Below are positions 53,406-62,526 of a stretch of 64,000 bases of DNA, piece after piece. Source of the DNA: JAWKNZ01 sp041391425. Lineage in GTDB: Bacteria > Bdellovibrionota_B > Oligoflexia > Oligoflexales > JAWKNZ01. The first letter of the stretch is position 1, and each line of letters opens with the position of its first letter. The position numbers and the translations under genes are program-made. The DNA lies in the NCBI GenBank assembly GCA_041391425.1, contig JAWKNZ010000006.1, positions 248,001-312,000 on the forward strand. The letters are read 5' to 3'. Under the pieces are notes generated by a model. It made no database searches, was not told where the DNA came from, and saw nothing but the letters and a program-made list of their open reading frames with translations.

Positions 53406-54779
53406 GTGGTGACAGAGGTTGGTGCTTCTTATGAAAAAATACTGGCTGAAATTGATGATTCAGGTGCTAAGAAAATTAAAGTCGCGATAGCTGATTTAGA
53501 TGGTATTTTACGTGGCAAATTTATTCATATTAAGAAATTTAAGTCTGCGCTTAAAAATGGATTTGGCTTTTGTAATGTGGTTTTTGGTTGGGATAGTTCG
53601 GATGTTTGTTATGACAATGTTTCCTATACAGGGTGGCATACGGGATATCCCGATGCTGATGTTCGCCTTGATTTGTCGAGCTGTAGGCGGATTCCGTGGG
53701 ATGAAGAAAATTGGTTTTTCTTAGGTGATTTTGTCCAAGCGGATGGCTCGCCTCTAGCGGTTTGTCCTAGGCAGTTATTAAAAAGGGTTTTGAAGATTAG
53801 TGACACAATGGGCTATAAACCTAGAGTTGGCTGTGAGTTTGAATGGTTTAACTTTGATGAAACGCCGGCCAGCTTGGCTCAGAAAGACTTTTCAACGGTT
53901 ACTCCTCTGACTCCGGGCATGTACGGGTATTCGCTTTTACGTTCAGGAATGCGCCGTGATTTTTTCAATGACTTAATAGATATGATGGAAGATTACGAGA
54001 TTCCTTTAGAAGGATTGCACACCGAGACTGGGCCTGGAGTTTATGAAGCAGCTATTTGTAACTCCGATGCATTAGAAGCTGCTGATAGAGCCATCTTGTT
54101 CAAAGCAGGGGTTAAGGAGATTGCTCATTTACATGGGATTGTCGCTTCATTTATGGCACGTTGGAATGCCTCATTGCCTGGCTGTAGTGGCCATATTCAT
54201 CAAAGCATTGAAGATGGTCAGGGTAAAAACTTATTTTTTGACTCTGGTGATAAATATAATATGAGTGCTACTTTTCGTAGCTATCTTGCCGGACAAATTA
54301 AATTTTTACCAGAATTGACATTAATGTTAGCTCCTACGGTCAATAGCTATAAACGTTTGGTGGAAGGGTATTGGGCTCCTACTAGGGCCAATTGGTCGAT
54401 AGATAATAGAACTTGTGCTTTGAGGGTTATCGCGACTAAAGAGTCTGCCACTAGAGTTGAAGTGCGAGTCCCAGGAGCAGATATGAATCCATATTTGGGG
54501 GTGGCTGCTACTTTGGCAGCTGGTTTGAGCGGTGTAAAAAACCATTTGACTTTAGGGCAAGAAATGGTGACTGGCAGTGGTTATAAAGACGAGAAATCGC
54601 AAAAGCTTCCAACTAATATGCTGGATGCCATAAAAATGTTTAGAGAATCGGAGTTGGCGAAAGAATGGTTTGGCGAAACATTTGTCCAGCATTATGCCGC
54701 AAGTCGTGAGTGGGAGTGGCAACAAAGTCAAAAGGTCGTAACGGATTGGGAATTAAAGCGGTATTTTGAAATAATTTAA
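53406..54779 (+). CDS. Glutamine-synthetase-fold ligase (gamma-glutamylamine synthetase candidate)
   Basis: 457 residues of the GS fold, lacking the adenylylation site pattern of true GlnA. The N-terminal beta-grasp (VAIADLDGILRGKFI) precedes the catalytic domain with GCEFEWF, HTETGPGVYEAAI, CSGHIHQS, SYKRLVEGYWAPTRANWS and RVEVRVPGADMNPYL, matching the GS-III/PuuA-type relatives that attach glutamate to amines. GTG 53406 has AGGAG six bases upstream. It heads an operon whose later genes encode dehydrogenases and a gamma-glutamyl hydrolase, so amine glutamylation is more likely than ammonia assimilation. Confidence 0.88.
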   Translation: MVTEVGASYEKILAEIDDSGAKKIKVAIADLDGILRGKFIHIKKFKSALKNGFGFCNVVFGWDSSDVCYDNVSYTGWHTGYPDADVRLDLSSCRRIPWDEENWFFLGDFVQADGSPLAVCPRQLLKRVLKISDTMGYKPRVGCEFEWFNFDETPASLAQKDFSTVTPLTPGMYGYSLLRSGMRRDFFNDLIDMMEDYEIPLEGLHTETGPGVYEAAICNSDALEAADRAILFKAGVKEIAHLHGIVASFMARWNASLPGCSGHIHQSIEDGQGKNLFFDSGDKYNMSATFRSYLAGQIKFLPELTLMLAPTVNSYKRLVEGYWAPTRANWSIDNRTCALRVIATKESATRVEVRVPGADMNPYLGVAATLAAGLSGVKNHLTLGQEMVTGSGYKDEKSQKLPTNMLDAIKMFRESELAKEWFGETFVQHYAASREWEWQQSQKVVTDWELKRYFEII

Positions 54780-54812
54780 ATGTTCTACCTGCCTTCAGTA
54801 TAAGGAGTGTGT

Positions 54813-56012
54813 ATGCAGGCTTTACAAAATTTGCAAAAGGGGAGCTTTCGTTTTCCTACAAAAATTAGATTTGGTGTGAAGGAAGCTGAAAATATTTCTA
54901 TGGTATTGAGAGAAAATGGAAAAGCACGGCCACTTTTTGTTACTGATGCAGGCTTGGCTGCGACTGATCTCTTTCAAAAAATTGTTCGCGATGCTGAAAA
55001 AAGCGGTCTTAAGGTTTCGGTTTACTCTGATGCCCGGGGAAACCCTGTTAAAGGTCATGTTGATGCAGGAGTTTCAGCTTTTAAAGCTCACCAAGCAGAT
55101 TCGTTGGTTATTGTGGGTGGAGGTTGTGCCTTGGATGTCGGCAAGGCTATTGCTTTGATGGCTTATCATCCAGGTGATTTATTTCAGTATGAGGATGATA
55201 TGCCCGGTGCTTTGCCTGTTGATCAGGAGATACCATTTATGTTGGCTTTGCCTACAACTGCCGGGACGGGTAGTGAAGTGGGTGCGAGTTCAGTCATATC
55301 AGACGATCATACTCACGCAAAAAAAATTATTTACTCTCCTAGACTAACTCCGCATGAAGTTATTGCAGACCCAGAGCTGACGGTCGGTTTGCCTGTACAC
55401 ATAACTGCAGCAACAGGTATGGATGCGTTGACTCATAATATAGAAGCTTATTTAGCCAAGAATTACCATCCCATGTGTGATGGTATTGCTTTAGAAGGGA
55501 TAAGGCTTGTTTTTAAATATTTGCATAGAGCTGTAGAAACCCCAAATGATTTGGAGGCTCGTGGCGGAATGTTAATGGCGTCTATGATGGGGGCAGTTGC
55601 TTTCCAAAAAGGTCTTGGAGTCACCCATTCATGCGCACACGCATTGTCAACGTGTTATGATACCCATCATGGCTTAGCTAATGCATTGATGTTAGATGCG
55701 TGCTTAAGGTTTAATTTAGAGGTAGTGCCTGATCGATTTGCCACAATGGCAAAAGTAGTGGGGTCTATGGAAACATTTTTAGAGGCAGGTAGAAGTACGG
55801 AAAAAGAGCTGGGGCTTGTTTTTATAAAAAATATTAGAGACTTAAAACGTTCTTTGGAAATACCTACAAACTTAGCCGTCATTTGTAGCCAGGTGACTGA
55901 TAATTTATTAGATGTAGCGGTTAGTGATTCTTGCCATCTTAATAATCCTAGGCCATGTAGTCGCGAAGATTTTCATTCTTTATTTTTAGAAGCGATCAAG
56001 GGAGATGAATAA
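54813..56012 (+). CDS. Iron-containing (type III) alcohol dehydrogenase
   Basis: 399 residues from ATG 54813 (AGGAG upstream; ORF could begin at GTG 54807). NAD site VIVGGGCALDVGKAIAL, then ALPTTAGTGSEVG, and the iron ligands in TAATGMDALTHNIEAY and in LGVTHSCAHALST...HHGLANAL. This family oxidises or reduces primary alcohols. Its place between a glutamylating ligase and an aldehyde dehydrogenase argues that the substrate is a gamma-glutamylated amino alcohol. Its stop overlaps the next ATG by one base (TAATG). Confidence 0.92.
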   Translation: MQALQNLQKGSFRFPTKIRFGVKEAENISMVLRENGKARPLFVTDAGLAATDLFQKIVRDAEKSGLKVSVYSDARGNPVKGHVDAGVSAFKAHQADSLVIVGGGCALDVGKAIALMAYHPGDLFQYEDDMPGALPVDQEIPFMLALPTTAGTGSEVGASSVISDDHTHAKKIIYSPRLTPHEVIADPELTVGLPVHITAATGMDALTHNIEAYLAKNYHPMCDGIALEGIRLVFKYLHRAVETPNDLEARGGMLMASMMGAVAFQKGLGVTHSCAHALSTCYDTHHGLANALMLDACLRFNLEVVPDRFATMAKVVGSMETFLEAGRSTEKELGLVFIKNIRDLKRSLEIPTNLAVICSQVTDNLLDVAVSDSCHLNNPRPCSREDFHSLFLEAIKGDE

Positions 56013-56791
56013 TGACGGCTGTCAAAATTGGTATGTCCTCGTGTATTTTTCATGCTGATCCGCAGCGAGATATTTTTAAAGGTAAGACGCTTCTATATTT
56101 GGAAGAATCAATGGCACATTATGCAATGTCTCAGGGGGCTTTGGTGTATATGATCCCTACTGTGCATCAGAATTCCAAAGTTGCTGTTAAAGATTTGGTT
56201 GCTGGAATTGATGGATTGCTTTTACAAGGTGGTGTTGATGTCAGCCCTCTTAGCTATGGTGAGGATCCATTAGATCCCGCTTGGCGTGGGGATAAAGTTC
56301 GAGATGATTATGAAATTGCTTTGTTGAGAGCATGCCTAGAACAAAATAAGCCAGTATTTGGGATATGCCGAGGGTTACAGTTAATGAATGTAGCCTTTGG
56401 TGGTACACTTTTTCAGGATATTCAGACACAAAACCCTAGTGCGTTACTTCATAGAAATTGGGATATTTACGATAAAAATTTTCATCAAATTGATTTTGTT
56501 GAAAATGGTTATCTTGCAGGCCTTTACCCTGATGTAAAAACGACAACTATTAATAGTGTCCATCATCAAGCAATTAAAGATTTAGGGGAAAACTTGCAAA
56601 TTGAGGCCCTATCTAGTGAAGATAACATTATCGAGGCAATTAAATTAAAGCAAAATAATGATGATGACCCATGGTGTTTAGCGGTCCAATGGCATCCTGA
56701 ATTTCAAGACTTGGCTGATAAGTCATTGTTAAATCCAGAGGTATTAATGGCAGAGTTTTGTACGCAGGTTGTAAAAAGAGCAAAAATTTAG
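56012..56791 (+). CDS. Class I amidotransferase-type gamma-glutamyl hydrolase (PuuD-like)
   Basis: 259 residues. The nucleophile elbow GICRGLQLMN has Cys near residue 119, and the second triad segment VQWHPEFQ has His and Glu near 228. The oxyanion LLQGGVDVSP and the early SSCIFHADPQRD are as in PuuD, which cleaves gamma-glutamyl-GABA to glutamate and GABA. Here it would release the oxidised amine at the end of the operon pathway. It overlaps the ADH stop by one base and precedes the ALDH gene by 13 bases. Confidence 0.9.
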   Translation: MTAVKIGMSSCIFHADPQRDIFKGKTLLYLEESMAHYAMSQGALVYMIPTVHQNSKVAVKDLVAGIDGLLLQGGVDVSPLSYGEDPLDPAWRGDKVRDDYEIALLRACLEQNKPVFGICRGLQLMNVAFGGTLFQDIQTQNPSALLHRNWDIYDKNFHQIDFVENGYLAGLYPDVKTTTINSVHHQAIKDLGENLQIEALSSEDNIIEAIKLKQNNDDDPWCLAVQWHPEFQDLADKSLLNPEVLMAEFCTQVVKRAKI

Positions 56792-56804
56792 GAGTGGAAA
56801 TTTT

Positions 56805-58166
56805 ATGGACGTATTTAATCCAGCAACGGGTGCTTTACTTAACAGACTTAAAGAGGATTCAAGCGAGAGCATAAAGGATCGTTTTCAATTGGCCCGTAGA
56901 GTTCAGCCGGAGTGGGCCAGGCTTAGTTTAACAGAACGTCATAATGTGGTACGCAAATTTCGTGATTTAGTTGCAGGCGAAGTTGAATCACTTGCAGAAC
57001 TATTAACTAGTGAAATGGGAAAGCCATTAGCGCATTCTCGTGGGGAAATAAAAGCAACATTAGGAAGAATTGATTGGTTTCTCGAACGAACAGAGGGTGT
57101 TGTTAGAGAGAAAATTATGCATCGTGATGGACAGATGGTTGAGAAAATCACATTTGAGCCGCTTGGGGTGATTGCTAATATTTCTGCTTGGAACTTTCCA
57201 TATTTTGTCGGTAGCAATGTTTTTATACCTGCGTTGTTGTGTGGAAATGCTGTTTTATATAAACCTTCTGAGTTAACTGTACTTACAGGATTGCGATTTG
57301 AAAGTTTAATGAGGCAAGCAGGCGTCATGGAAGGGCTTTTTCAAACTGTTGTAGGTTATGGTGCGGTGGGGAAAAATTTATTGGAGCAGGATATTGACGG
57401 CGTCTTTTTCACAGGCTCGTACGCTACAGGCAAAAAAATATCTGAATCAGTTGCTGGACGAATGATTAAGGTACAAATGGAGCTTGGAGGGAAAGATCCT
57501 GCATATATTTGTGATGATGTTGATATTAAAATTGCTGCAGAAGTGGTAGGTGATGGGGCGTTTTTTAATGCTGGGCAGAGCTGCTGTGCAGTCGAAAGAA
57601 TTTATGTGCATGAAAAAATTTATGACGATTTTATGTTACAACTAGTTCGTTTTGCAGAGTCGTTAAAAGTAGGAGATCCGCTTAATGTGGAAACTTATAT
57701 TGGTTGTTTGGCTCGGAAGGAACAAGTCGCTGTGTTGGACGAGCAGATTAAGGATGCTATAGAAAAAGGTGCGACTTTGATGACTGGAGGTTCTGCTCTT
57801 GATATTGACGGGCCTTTTTATCAGGTCACTGTTCTAAAAGATGCAACCCATCAAATGAAAATTATGCGTGAAGAATCTTTTGGACCTATTATTGCCGTAC
57901 AAAAGGTTGCAAACGATCAAGAAGCAATTAGGTTGATGAAGGACACTGATTATGGATTGACAGCTAGCGTGCATACTAAAGATCAAAGCAGGGCAGAAGA
58001 AATATTAAGCCAAATGCATACTGGTACTGTTTATTGGAACTGCTGTGACCGCGTTAGTCCTCATTTACCATGGACTGGGCGTAAGCATTCGGGAGTCGGT
58101 TCGACTTTGTCTGAATTGGGGATACAAGCTTTTGTTCAACCCAAAGCTTGGCATTTAAGAAGTTAG
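56805..58166 (+). CDS. NAD(P)-dependent aldehyde dehydrogenase
   Basis: 453 residues, short form. Cofactor and catalytic motifs: ISAWNFPYFVGSNVFIPALL, FTGSYATGKKIS, MELGGKDPAYI with the general-base Glu, and FFNAGQSCCAVERIYV with the catalytic Cys near residue 259 (two Cys adjacent). PHLPWTGRKHSGVG is near the end. Closest in style to succinate-semialdehyde dehydrogenase/GabD relatives. In context it oxidises the gamma-glutamyl aldehyde made by the neighbouring ADH. It closes the four-gene operon; the repeat array follows at once. Confidence 0.92.
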   Translation: MDVFNPATGALLNRLKEDSSESIKDRFQLARRVQPEWARLSLTERHNVVRKFRDLVAGEVESLAELLTSEMGKPLAHSRGEIKATLGRIDWFLERTEGVVREKIMHRDGQMVEKITFEPLGVIANISAWNFPYFVGSNVFIPALLCGNAVLYKPSELTVLTGLRFESLMRQAGVMEGLFQTVVGYGAVGKNLLEQDIDGVFFTGSYATGKKISESVAGRMIKVQMELGGKDPAYICDDVDIKIAAEVVGDGAFFNAGQSCCAVERIYVHEKIYDDFMLQLVRFAESLKVGDPLNVETYIGCLARKEQVAVLDEQIKDAIEKGATLMTGGSALDIDGPFYQVTVLKDATHQMKIMREESFGPIIAVQKVANDQEAIRLMKDTDYGLTASVHTKDQSRAEEILSQMHTGTVYWNCCDRVSPHLPWTGRKHSGVGSTLSELGIQAFVQPKAWHLRS

Positions 58167-58176
58167 AGTTTATCCC

Positions 58177-58580
58177 GGATCCGAATTCTAGCCGGTTGCG
58201 TCGTTGCTTCGTCGTCAGGAAATCCTCATGTACCAACATGTACACTGCGGTTTCCACCTCCTCGCGCCTAGCACCCGAGCGAAGTTCGAATCCGTTGAGA
58301 ATTCGAATTTAGCCGGTTGCGTCGTTGCTTCGTCGTCAGGAAATCCTCATGTACCAACATGTACACCGCGGGCCCACCTCCCCGCGCCTAGCACCCGAGC
58401 GAAGTTCGAATCCGTTGAGAATTCCGAATTTCTAGCCGGTTGCGTCGTTGCTTCGTCGTCAGGAAATCCTCATGTACCAACATGTACACTGCGGTTTCCC
58501 ACCTCCTCGCGCCTAGCACCCGAGCGAAGTTCGAATCCGGTGAAAATGCTACAGTTTTTCAAAAAATTTCAGATCCCGGG
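58177..58580. repeat. Three tandem family I palindromic units
   Basis: Three units of about 121-123 bases starting GCCGGTTGCGTCGTTGC (58191, 58312, 58435). Each holds CCTCATGTACCAACATGTAC, a CGCGCCTAGCACCCGAGCG box and AAGTTCGAATCCG. Unit 2 has GGGCCC where the others have GGTTTCC. An outer pair (CCCGGATCCGAATT at left, TTTCAGATCCCGG at right) encloses the whole array. Any ORF across it simply repeats the translation of the units. The remaining gap to 58881 holds the promoter candidates at 58771. Confidence 0.9.
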
Positions 58581-58770
58581 TTTATCTTTATGTAAGGAAC
58601 CAGTTTAATAAGAAGTCGTAGAGATAGGATGTATTGATTAAGTTATAATCACAATCCTGTTTCCTGCTTATTATTTATGACATGAGTTGCTATAATGTTA
58701 AACCTTATGAGGTCTTGTTAAATCAGCCATTTATCTTATTTCCCGTATTCTATAAGGCTTTAATGACATT

Positions 58771-58829
58771 TTGACATGCGATATTTTATGTAAATGTTAT
58801 TTGACATTTGACTGGCTAGCCAATAAGAT
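58771..58829 (+). promoter_or_regulatory. Two candidate sigma-70 promoters
   Basis: TTGACA at 58801-58806, 17-base spacer and TAAGAT at 58824-58829 form a good promoter 52 bases before the ATG at 58882. A second TTGACA at 58771 with an 18-base spacer and TGTTAT at 58795 overlaps its upstream side. Confidence 0.55.
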
Positions 58830-58881
58830 CCATATTCAAAGAAGTTATGCTTGAAATTTAATATTGCATTGAAGGGGCAAA

Positions 58882-59958
58882 ATGATGCTGGGAAAAGGAT
58901 TTTTTCAAAGAGTGGTTTCATGGGGGATTGGAGCAACTTTTGCTTCGGGTTTGGCTTTAAGCGTGAGCCAAAATGCACTTGCGTCAGAAGAGCTACGTGT
59001 TGCTGGGCATTTTGACCAGTATTCACAAAGAGGTTATAACGATGTTTGGGGCTATACAGCACCAGATGGTCGTGAATATGCTTTGTTAGGAGTAGTACAT
59101 GGTACCTCGATTATTGATATTACCGATCCAGCAAATTTAAGAGAAGTGACTTTTATACCAAGCTCATCTTCTACGTGGAAAGACATTAAAACTTATTCTC
59201 ATTATGCGTATGTTGTAAACGAAACTTCTGGCGGAATGCAGATCATAGATCTGTCAAAACTGCCTGAATCGGCGCAGGTTGTTAACACTTATACTGGGTT
59301 TTCTACTTCACATAATTTATATATCGATGTCGAAAATGCTATGCTTTACGCAGAAGGCAATAATGCTTTGCCTGTTCGTATGTTGAGTTTGGCTGATCCA
59401 GTGCACCCAGTACAAGTGGGTGGTTTTGGTGTTGAGTGTCACGATATATATGTGAGAAACAATGTGGCTTTTATTTCTGAAGGCGGTCATGGCACTATCG
59501 GTATTTTTGATACTTCGGACTCAAGCAACATTAGTGCTTTAGGACGTTTTGAAATTCCTAATGCTGGTTATGTACATAACTCTTGGCTTAACGAAGATGG
59601 TACAATTTTGATGACCACCGAAGAGAATGATGGCAAAACTGTCAAATTGTGGGATGTGAGTGACTTAAGCGATGTTAGGAAGTTGGGTGAGTATTTAGCT
59701 CCGGGTAAATTGGCTCATAATACGCATATAAAAGGTCATTATGCTTATATTTCTCACTATGGTAGTGGACTTAGGATTGTCGATATTGCTGATCCAAGTA
59801 ACCCTGTAGAAGTTGCATATTATATGGATAATAACAGCCCTCGTAGTGGGTTTAAAGATGCTTGGGGTGCTTTCCCTTTCTTTTCTTCGGGAAAAATCTT
59901 GATGTCTGATATTGAAAATGGACTTTACGTGTTTGAATTTGCTGGTGCAAGGGACTAA
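58882..59958 (+). CDS. Exported choice-of-anchor B (LVIVD-repeat) beta-propeller
   Basis: 358 residues. A signal peptide ends SQNALASEE. The mature part is a series of LVIVD-type blades: TSIIDITDPANLREVTFI, GGMQIIDLSKL, GTIGIFDTSDSSN, VKLWDVSDLSDVRKLGEY and GLRIVDIADPSNPVEVAYY, in the spacing of choice-of-anchor B proteins. The early WGYTAPDGREYALLG is also typical. The family is exported and often accompanies secretion or metal proteins; binding partner unknown. GAAGGGGC precedes the start; a second ATG follows at once. The next gene begins three bases after its stop. Confidence 0.85.
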   Translation: MMLGKGFFQRVVSWGIGATFASGLALSVSQNALASEELRVAGHFDQYSQRGYNDVWGYTAPDGREYALLGVVHGTSIIDITDPANLREVTFIPSSSSTWKDIKTYSHYAYVVNETSGGMQIIDLSKLPESAQVVNTYTGFSTSHNLYIDVENAMLYAEGNNALPVRMLSLADPVHPVQVGGFGVECHDIYVRNNVAFISEGGHGTIGIFDTSDSSNISALGRFEIPNAGYVHNSWLNEDGTILMTTEENDGKTVKLWDVSDLSDVRKLGEYLAPGKLAHNTHIKGHYAYISHYGSGLRIVDIADPSNPVEVAYYMDNNSPRSGFKDAWGAFPFFSSGKILMSDIENGLYVFEFAGARD

Positions 59959-59961
59959 GAA

Positions 59962-60921
59962 ATGATGAGAAGACTTTTCATAAACAGAGCATTTATTCTG
60001 GGTTTAATACTGGGATCGTCGTTGGGTTATGCTGGAGGTATGAAATCACAACTTTCGATTGATGTTCCTGGTGGAAATGTTATGACTGCCGGGAATGCTT
60101 CTAATTTTCAATTTGAAATACTTAAAGAATCAGGTGAGCGGCATATTGGCTTTATGAAAATGCATGCTAAGCCTATGCATCTGTTGATTGTTAAGTCGGA
60201 CTTGTCTTCATTTGCTCATGTACATCCTTATTTGAACGAGGAAACTGGTATCTTCACTCTTCCCATAAATGCGGCGAGTGATGATCCGGATAATTTTGAT
60301 GCGCAGAGAGCTGTTAGTAGTAGCGGACGTTATTTCTATTTTAATGAGATGATGCCTACTCCTATTAATGAGCAGATGCCGATGTTGATGGGGCGAGGGG
60401 AGTTCTATGCTGAAGCAGATGAAGCAACGGCGAAGGCTTCAGATCAACCTAGCTTGGCAGATGATGAACACGTATCGGTTAAGTATTATAAAGAAAATGG
60501 CGAACTTGGATCTGAGGGAGATTTTTATAAAGTTGTCTTTAGCTATGAGCAGTTCCGCTTTTGCAGTATATGGATGCCAAAGTTTTATGCGAAAATCTAT
60601 ATGCTAGATGAAAATGGGTCCTATGTACAAGGTGACGGATTTGATCGTTGGCTAGGTATGGGAGGGCATTCGATTGTAATCAGTAAGTTTGGAACGCTAT
60701 TAAAGGATAAAGTTTTCTATCATATGCATAGCTTTCTGCCGATGGCTGAAAAAGGAAAGTTTGTATTTCCTTATGATAATCACAAAGAAAGTCTTCCAGA
60801 TGGTGAGTATAAAACTTGGATTCAGGTCAACCATAACCAACATGTTTATACTTTTTCTTTTACCTTTGATTACACTAACCCACCTATTGATGATGCGGTA
60901 AATAAGTGTGTTGGTAGATGA
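59962..60921 (+). CDS. Exported His/Met-rich metal-binding-like protein
   Basis: 319 residues. A signal peptide ends SSLGYAGG. HIGFMKMHAKPMHLLIVKSDLSSFAHVHP is close to the stretch found in periplasmic copper/heavy-metal handling (YtkA/FixH-type) domains. Later WLGMGGHSIVISK, VFYHMHSFLPM and NHNQHVYTF add His and Met. These residues suit copper or iron binding in the periplasm. It is co-transcribed with the beta-propeller gene and ends at a terminator. Family placement is tentative. Confidence 0.65.
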   Translation: MMRRLFINRAFILGLILGSSLGYAGGMKSQLSIDVPGGNVMTAGNASNFQFEILKESGERHIGFMKMHAKPMHLLIVKSDLSSFAHVHPYLNEETGIFTLPINAASDDPDNFDAQRAVSSSGRYFYFNEMMPTPINEQMPMLMGRGEFYAEADEATAKASDQPSLADDEHVSVKYYKENGELGSEGDFYKVVFSYEQFRFCSIWMPKFYAKIYMLDENGSYVQGDGFDRWLGMGGHSIVISKFGTLLKDKVFYHMHSFLPMAEKGKFVFPYDNHKESLPDGEYKTWIQVNHNQHVYTFSFTFDYTNPPIDDAVNKCVGR

Positions 60922-60941
60922 AACGCAGAATTTTTTGAGTT

Positions 60942-60993
60942 AATCATCCTCCTCTGCTTTTGGTAATAATGGCTAAAGTGGAGGGGGATTTTT
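60942..60993 (+). terminator. Rho-independent terminator
   Basis: AATCATCCTCCTCTGCTTT pairs imperfectly with AAAGTGGAGGGGGATT and is followed by TTTT. Confidence 0.8.
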
Positions 60994-61030
60994 ACATTGG
61001 CTGATCCAGCTATGTTGATTTTGGAATAAA

Positions 61031-62511
61031 ATGAAAGAAGAAATTTTTCAAATTGCAGATGAAAATCCTGAAAAGAATCTAATTAACTCCCAAATGTTAG
61101 TTGTTTTAGCTCGCCCCGAATCCTATACAAGTTTGTGGATAAAAGAATTAATAAAAACTTCTTACGCATCTTTGCAGCGCCGTAATCATTATTTTAGTAT
61201 TGATTGTGGTTTCTTTGAGGCTAATGGAGAAAAACCTTGGATGGTACTCCAGTGGGATCATAGGGATGGTTGTGCTTTAGAGCGGAGATGGTTAGCTAAT
61301 CAGGCTGTAGAAACTCTTAAGCAGCGTCAAGGGGTCAAAGATTTGGTCTTTTGGTTGGAGCCAGAGTTTGAACTAGATCATTTGTCAATAATTGAGGATA
61401 TCAAGGCTAGCTTTATGGATCCACGGTATACTCAGTCTTCGCTAGAACGCGTTGTCGTCATGACTCCTGATGTCGATCGTTTTTCGCAAATGGACCCACA
61501 TCGTGATATTAGGATGAGCTATGAGCAAGCTTATCGCCGTTGGGTAAATGAAAATCCCGACGAATTAACATCTCTTGAAATTGGGAGAAGATTAAAGCTT
61601 TTTGCTGATGAGAATGCTTGCTCTTTTGTTTCGATGAATGAGAGTGAACTTAAAAAACATGGTATGAACTTGCTTTTGGCTGTTGGTCAGGCTAGTTCGC
61701 GATCTCCTTCAAGGTTGCACCTTGTGTCCTACTGTAAAAATAATGATGATCACCCTCCTTTACTATTGGTAGGTAAGGGTATTACTTTTGATACCGGCGG
61801 TATTAATGTTAAGCATCACGATAATTTTGTTAATTGCATGAAGAATGACATGGGTGGTGCGGCTTTGATGGCTAATCTATTTATGGCATTGGTTTCTTCG
61901 AACTTTGATTATCCTATAGTGCTTGCTATCCCTAGTTGTGAAAATTTAGTTGCAGAAAAATCAATGAAGCCTGGTTCTATAGTTTCGGCTAGAACAGGGA
62001 AGAAGGTTATTATAGAGCATACTGATGCTGAAGGTCGCTTGATTCTGGCTGATGCGATAAGTTATGCGCAAGATATGTATAAACCTTGTAAAACTTTAGT
62101 TGCTGCTACTTTGACAACGGCAGCTATGAGGCAATTTTCTCCGTTTTTCACTGCAGTGCATTTTGCTGATTTTAAATTTAATCGCTTTCTTGAGATGGTT
62201 GCAGATAACTGGGGAGAAAATTTACTTTTGGAATGAGTTTTTACCTTTTGCTTCTGCTAATTATTCGGAAGCCGCCGATCTTACCAATAAGGCGTATGCC
62301 CGCAGCTAGCACTGGGGCGTCTGGTTCTAATGTTGCAGCGCATTTTTTGAAAGAATTTTCATCAGGCCCGATGGTGCATTTGGATATTTTCGCATCTGTA
62401 TGGAACTGGGGCACTGAATACCCGGGTGCCAACTATGGTGCTACTGGAGCACCTTTTAATTCGCTATTTGCAATGCTATCTGGGTATGGAATTGAGTGGC
62501 TACAAGACTAA
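61031..62511 (+). pseudogene. M17 leucyl aminopeptidase with two +1 frameshifts
   Basis: The first 400 residues are a normal M17 aminopeptidase: GKGITFDTGGIN, MKNDMGGAALMA and HTDAEGRLILADA supply the Lys and Asp/Glu ligands of the two-metal centre. The frame then reads LLLE and stops at TGA 62234-62236. An extra T in ACTTTTGG shifts the true path to WNEFLPFASANYSEAADLTN; a second shift near 62300-62312 leads to GASGSNVAAHFLKEF and ATGAPFNSLFAML. Repaired, the protein is about 490 residues, as usual. The lost C-terminal part includes core and hexamer contacts, so it is probably inactive. Confidence 0.88.
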
Positions 62512-62526
62512 AGTCTAATGTATAGG

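Noticed and set aside
58280..58300. tRNA T-arm-like string GTTCGAATCC
   Set aside because: Occurs in every family I unit with no acceptor stem, anticodon arm or CCA nearby.
58177..58580. CRISPR-like tandem array
   Set aside because: The whole ~122-base unit is repeated with no variable spacers, and no cas genes are present.
58204..58608. 134-residue ORF with internally repeated peptide
   Set aside because: It is the translation of three tandem palindromic units; the protein repeat mirrors the DNA repeat and there is no ribosome site.
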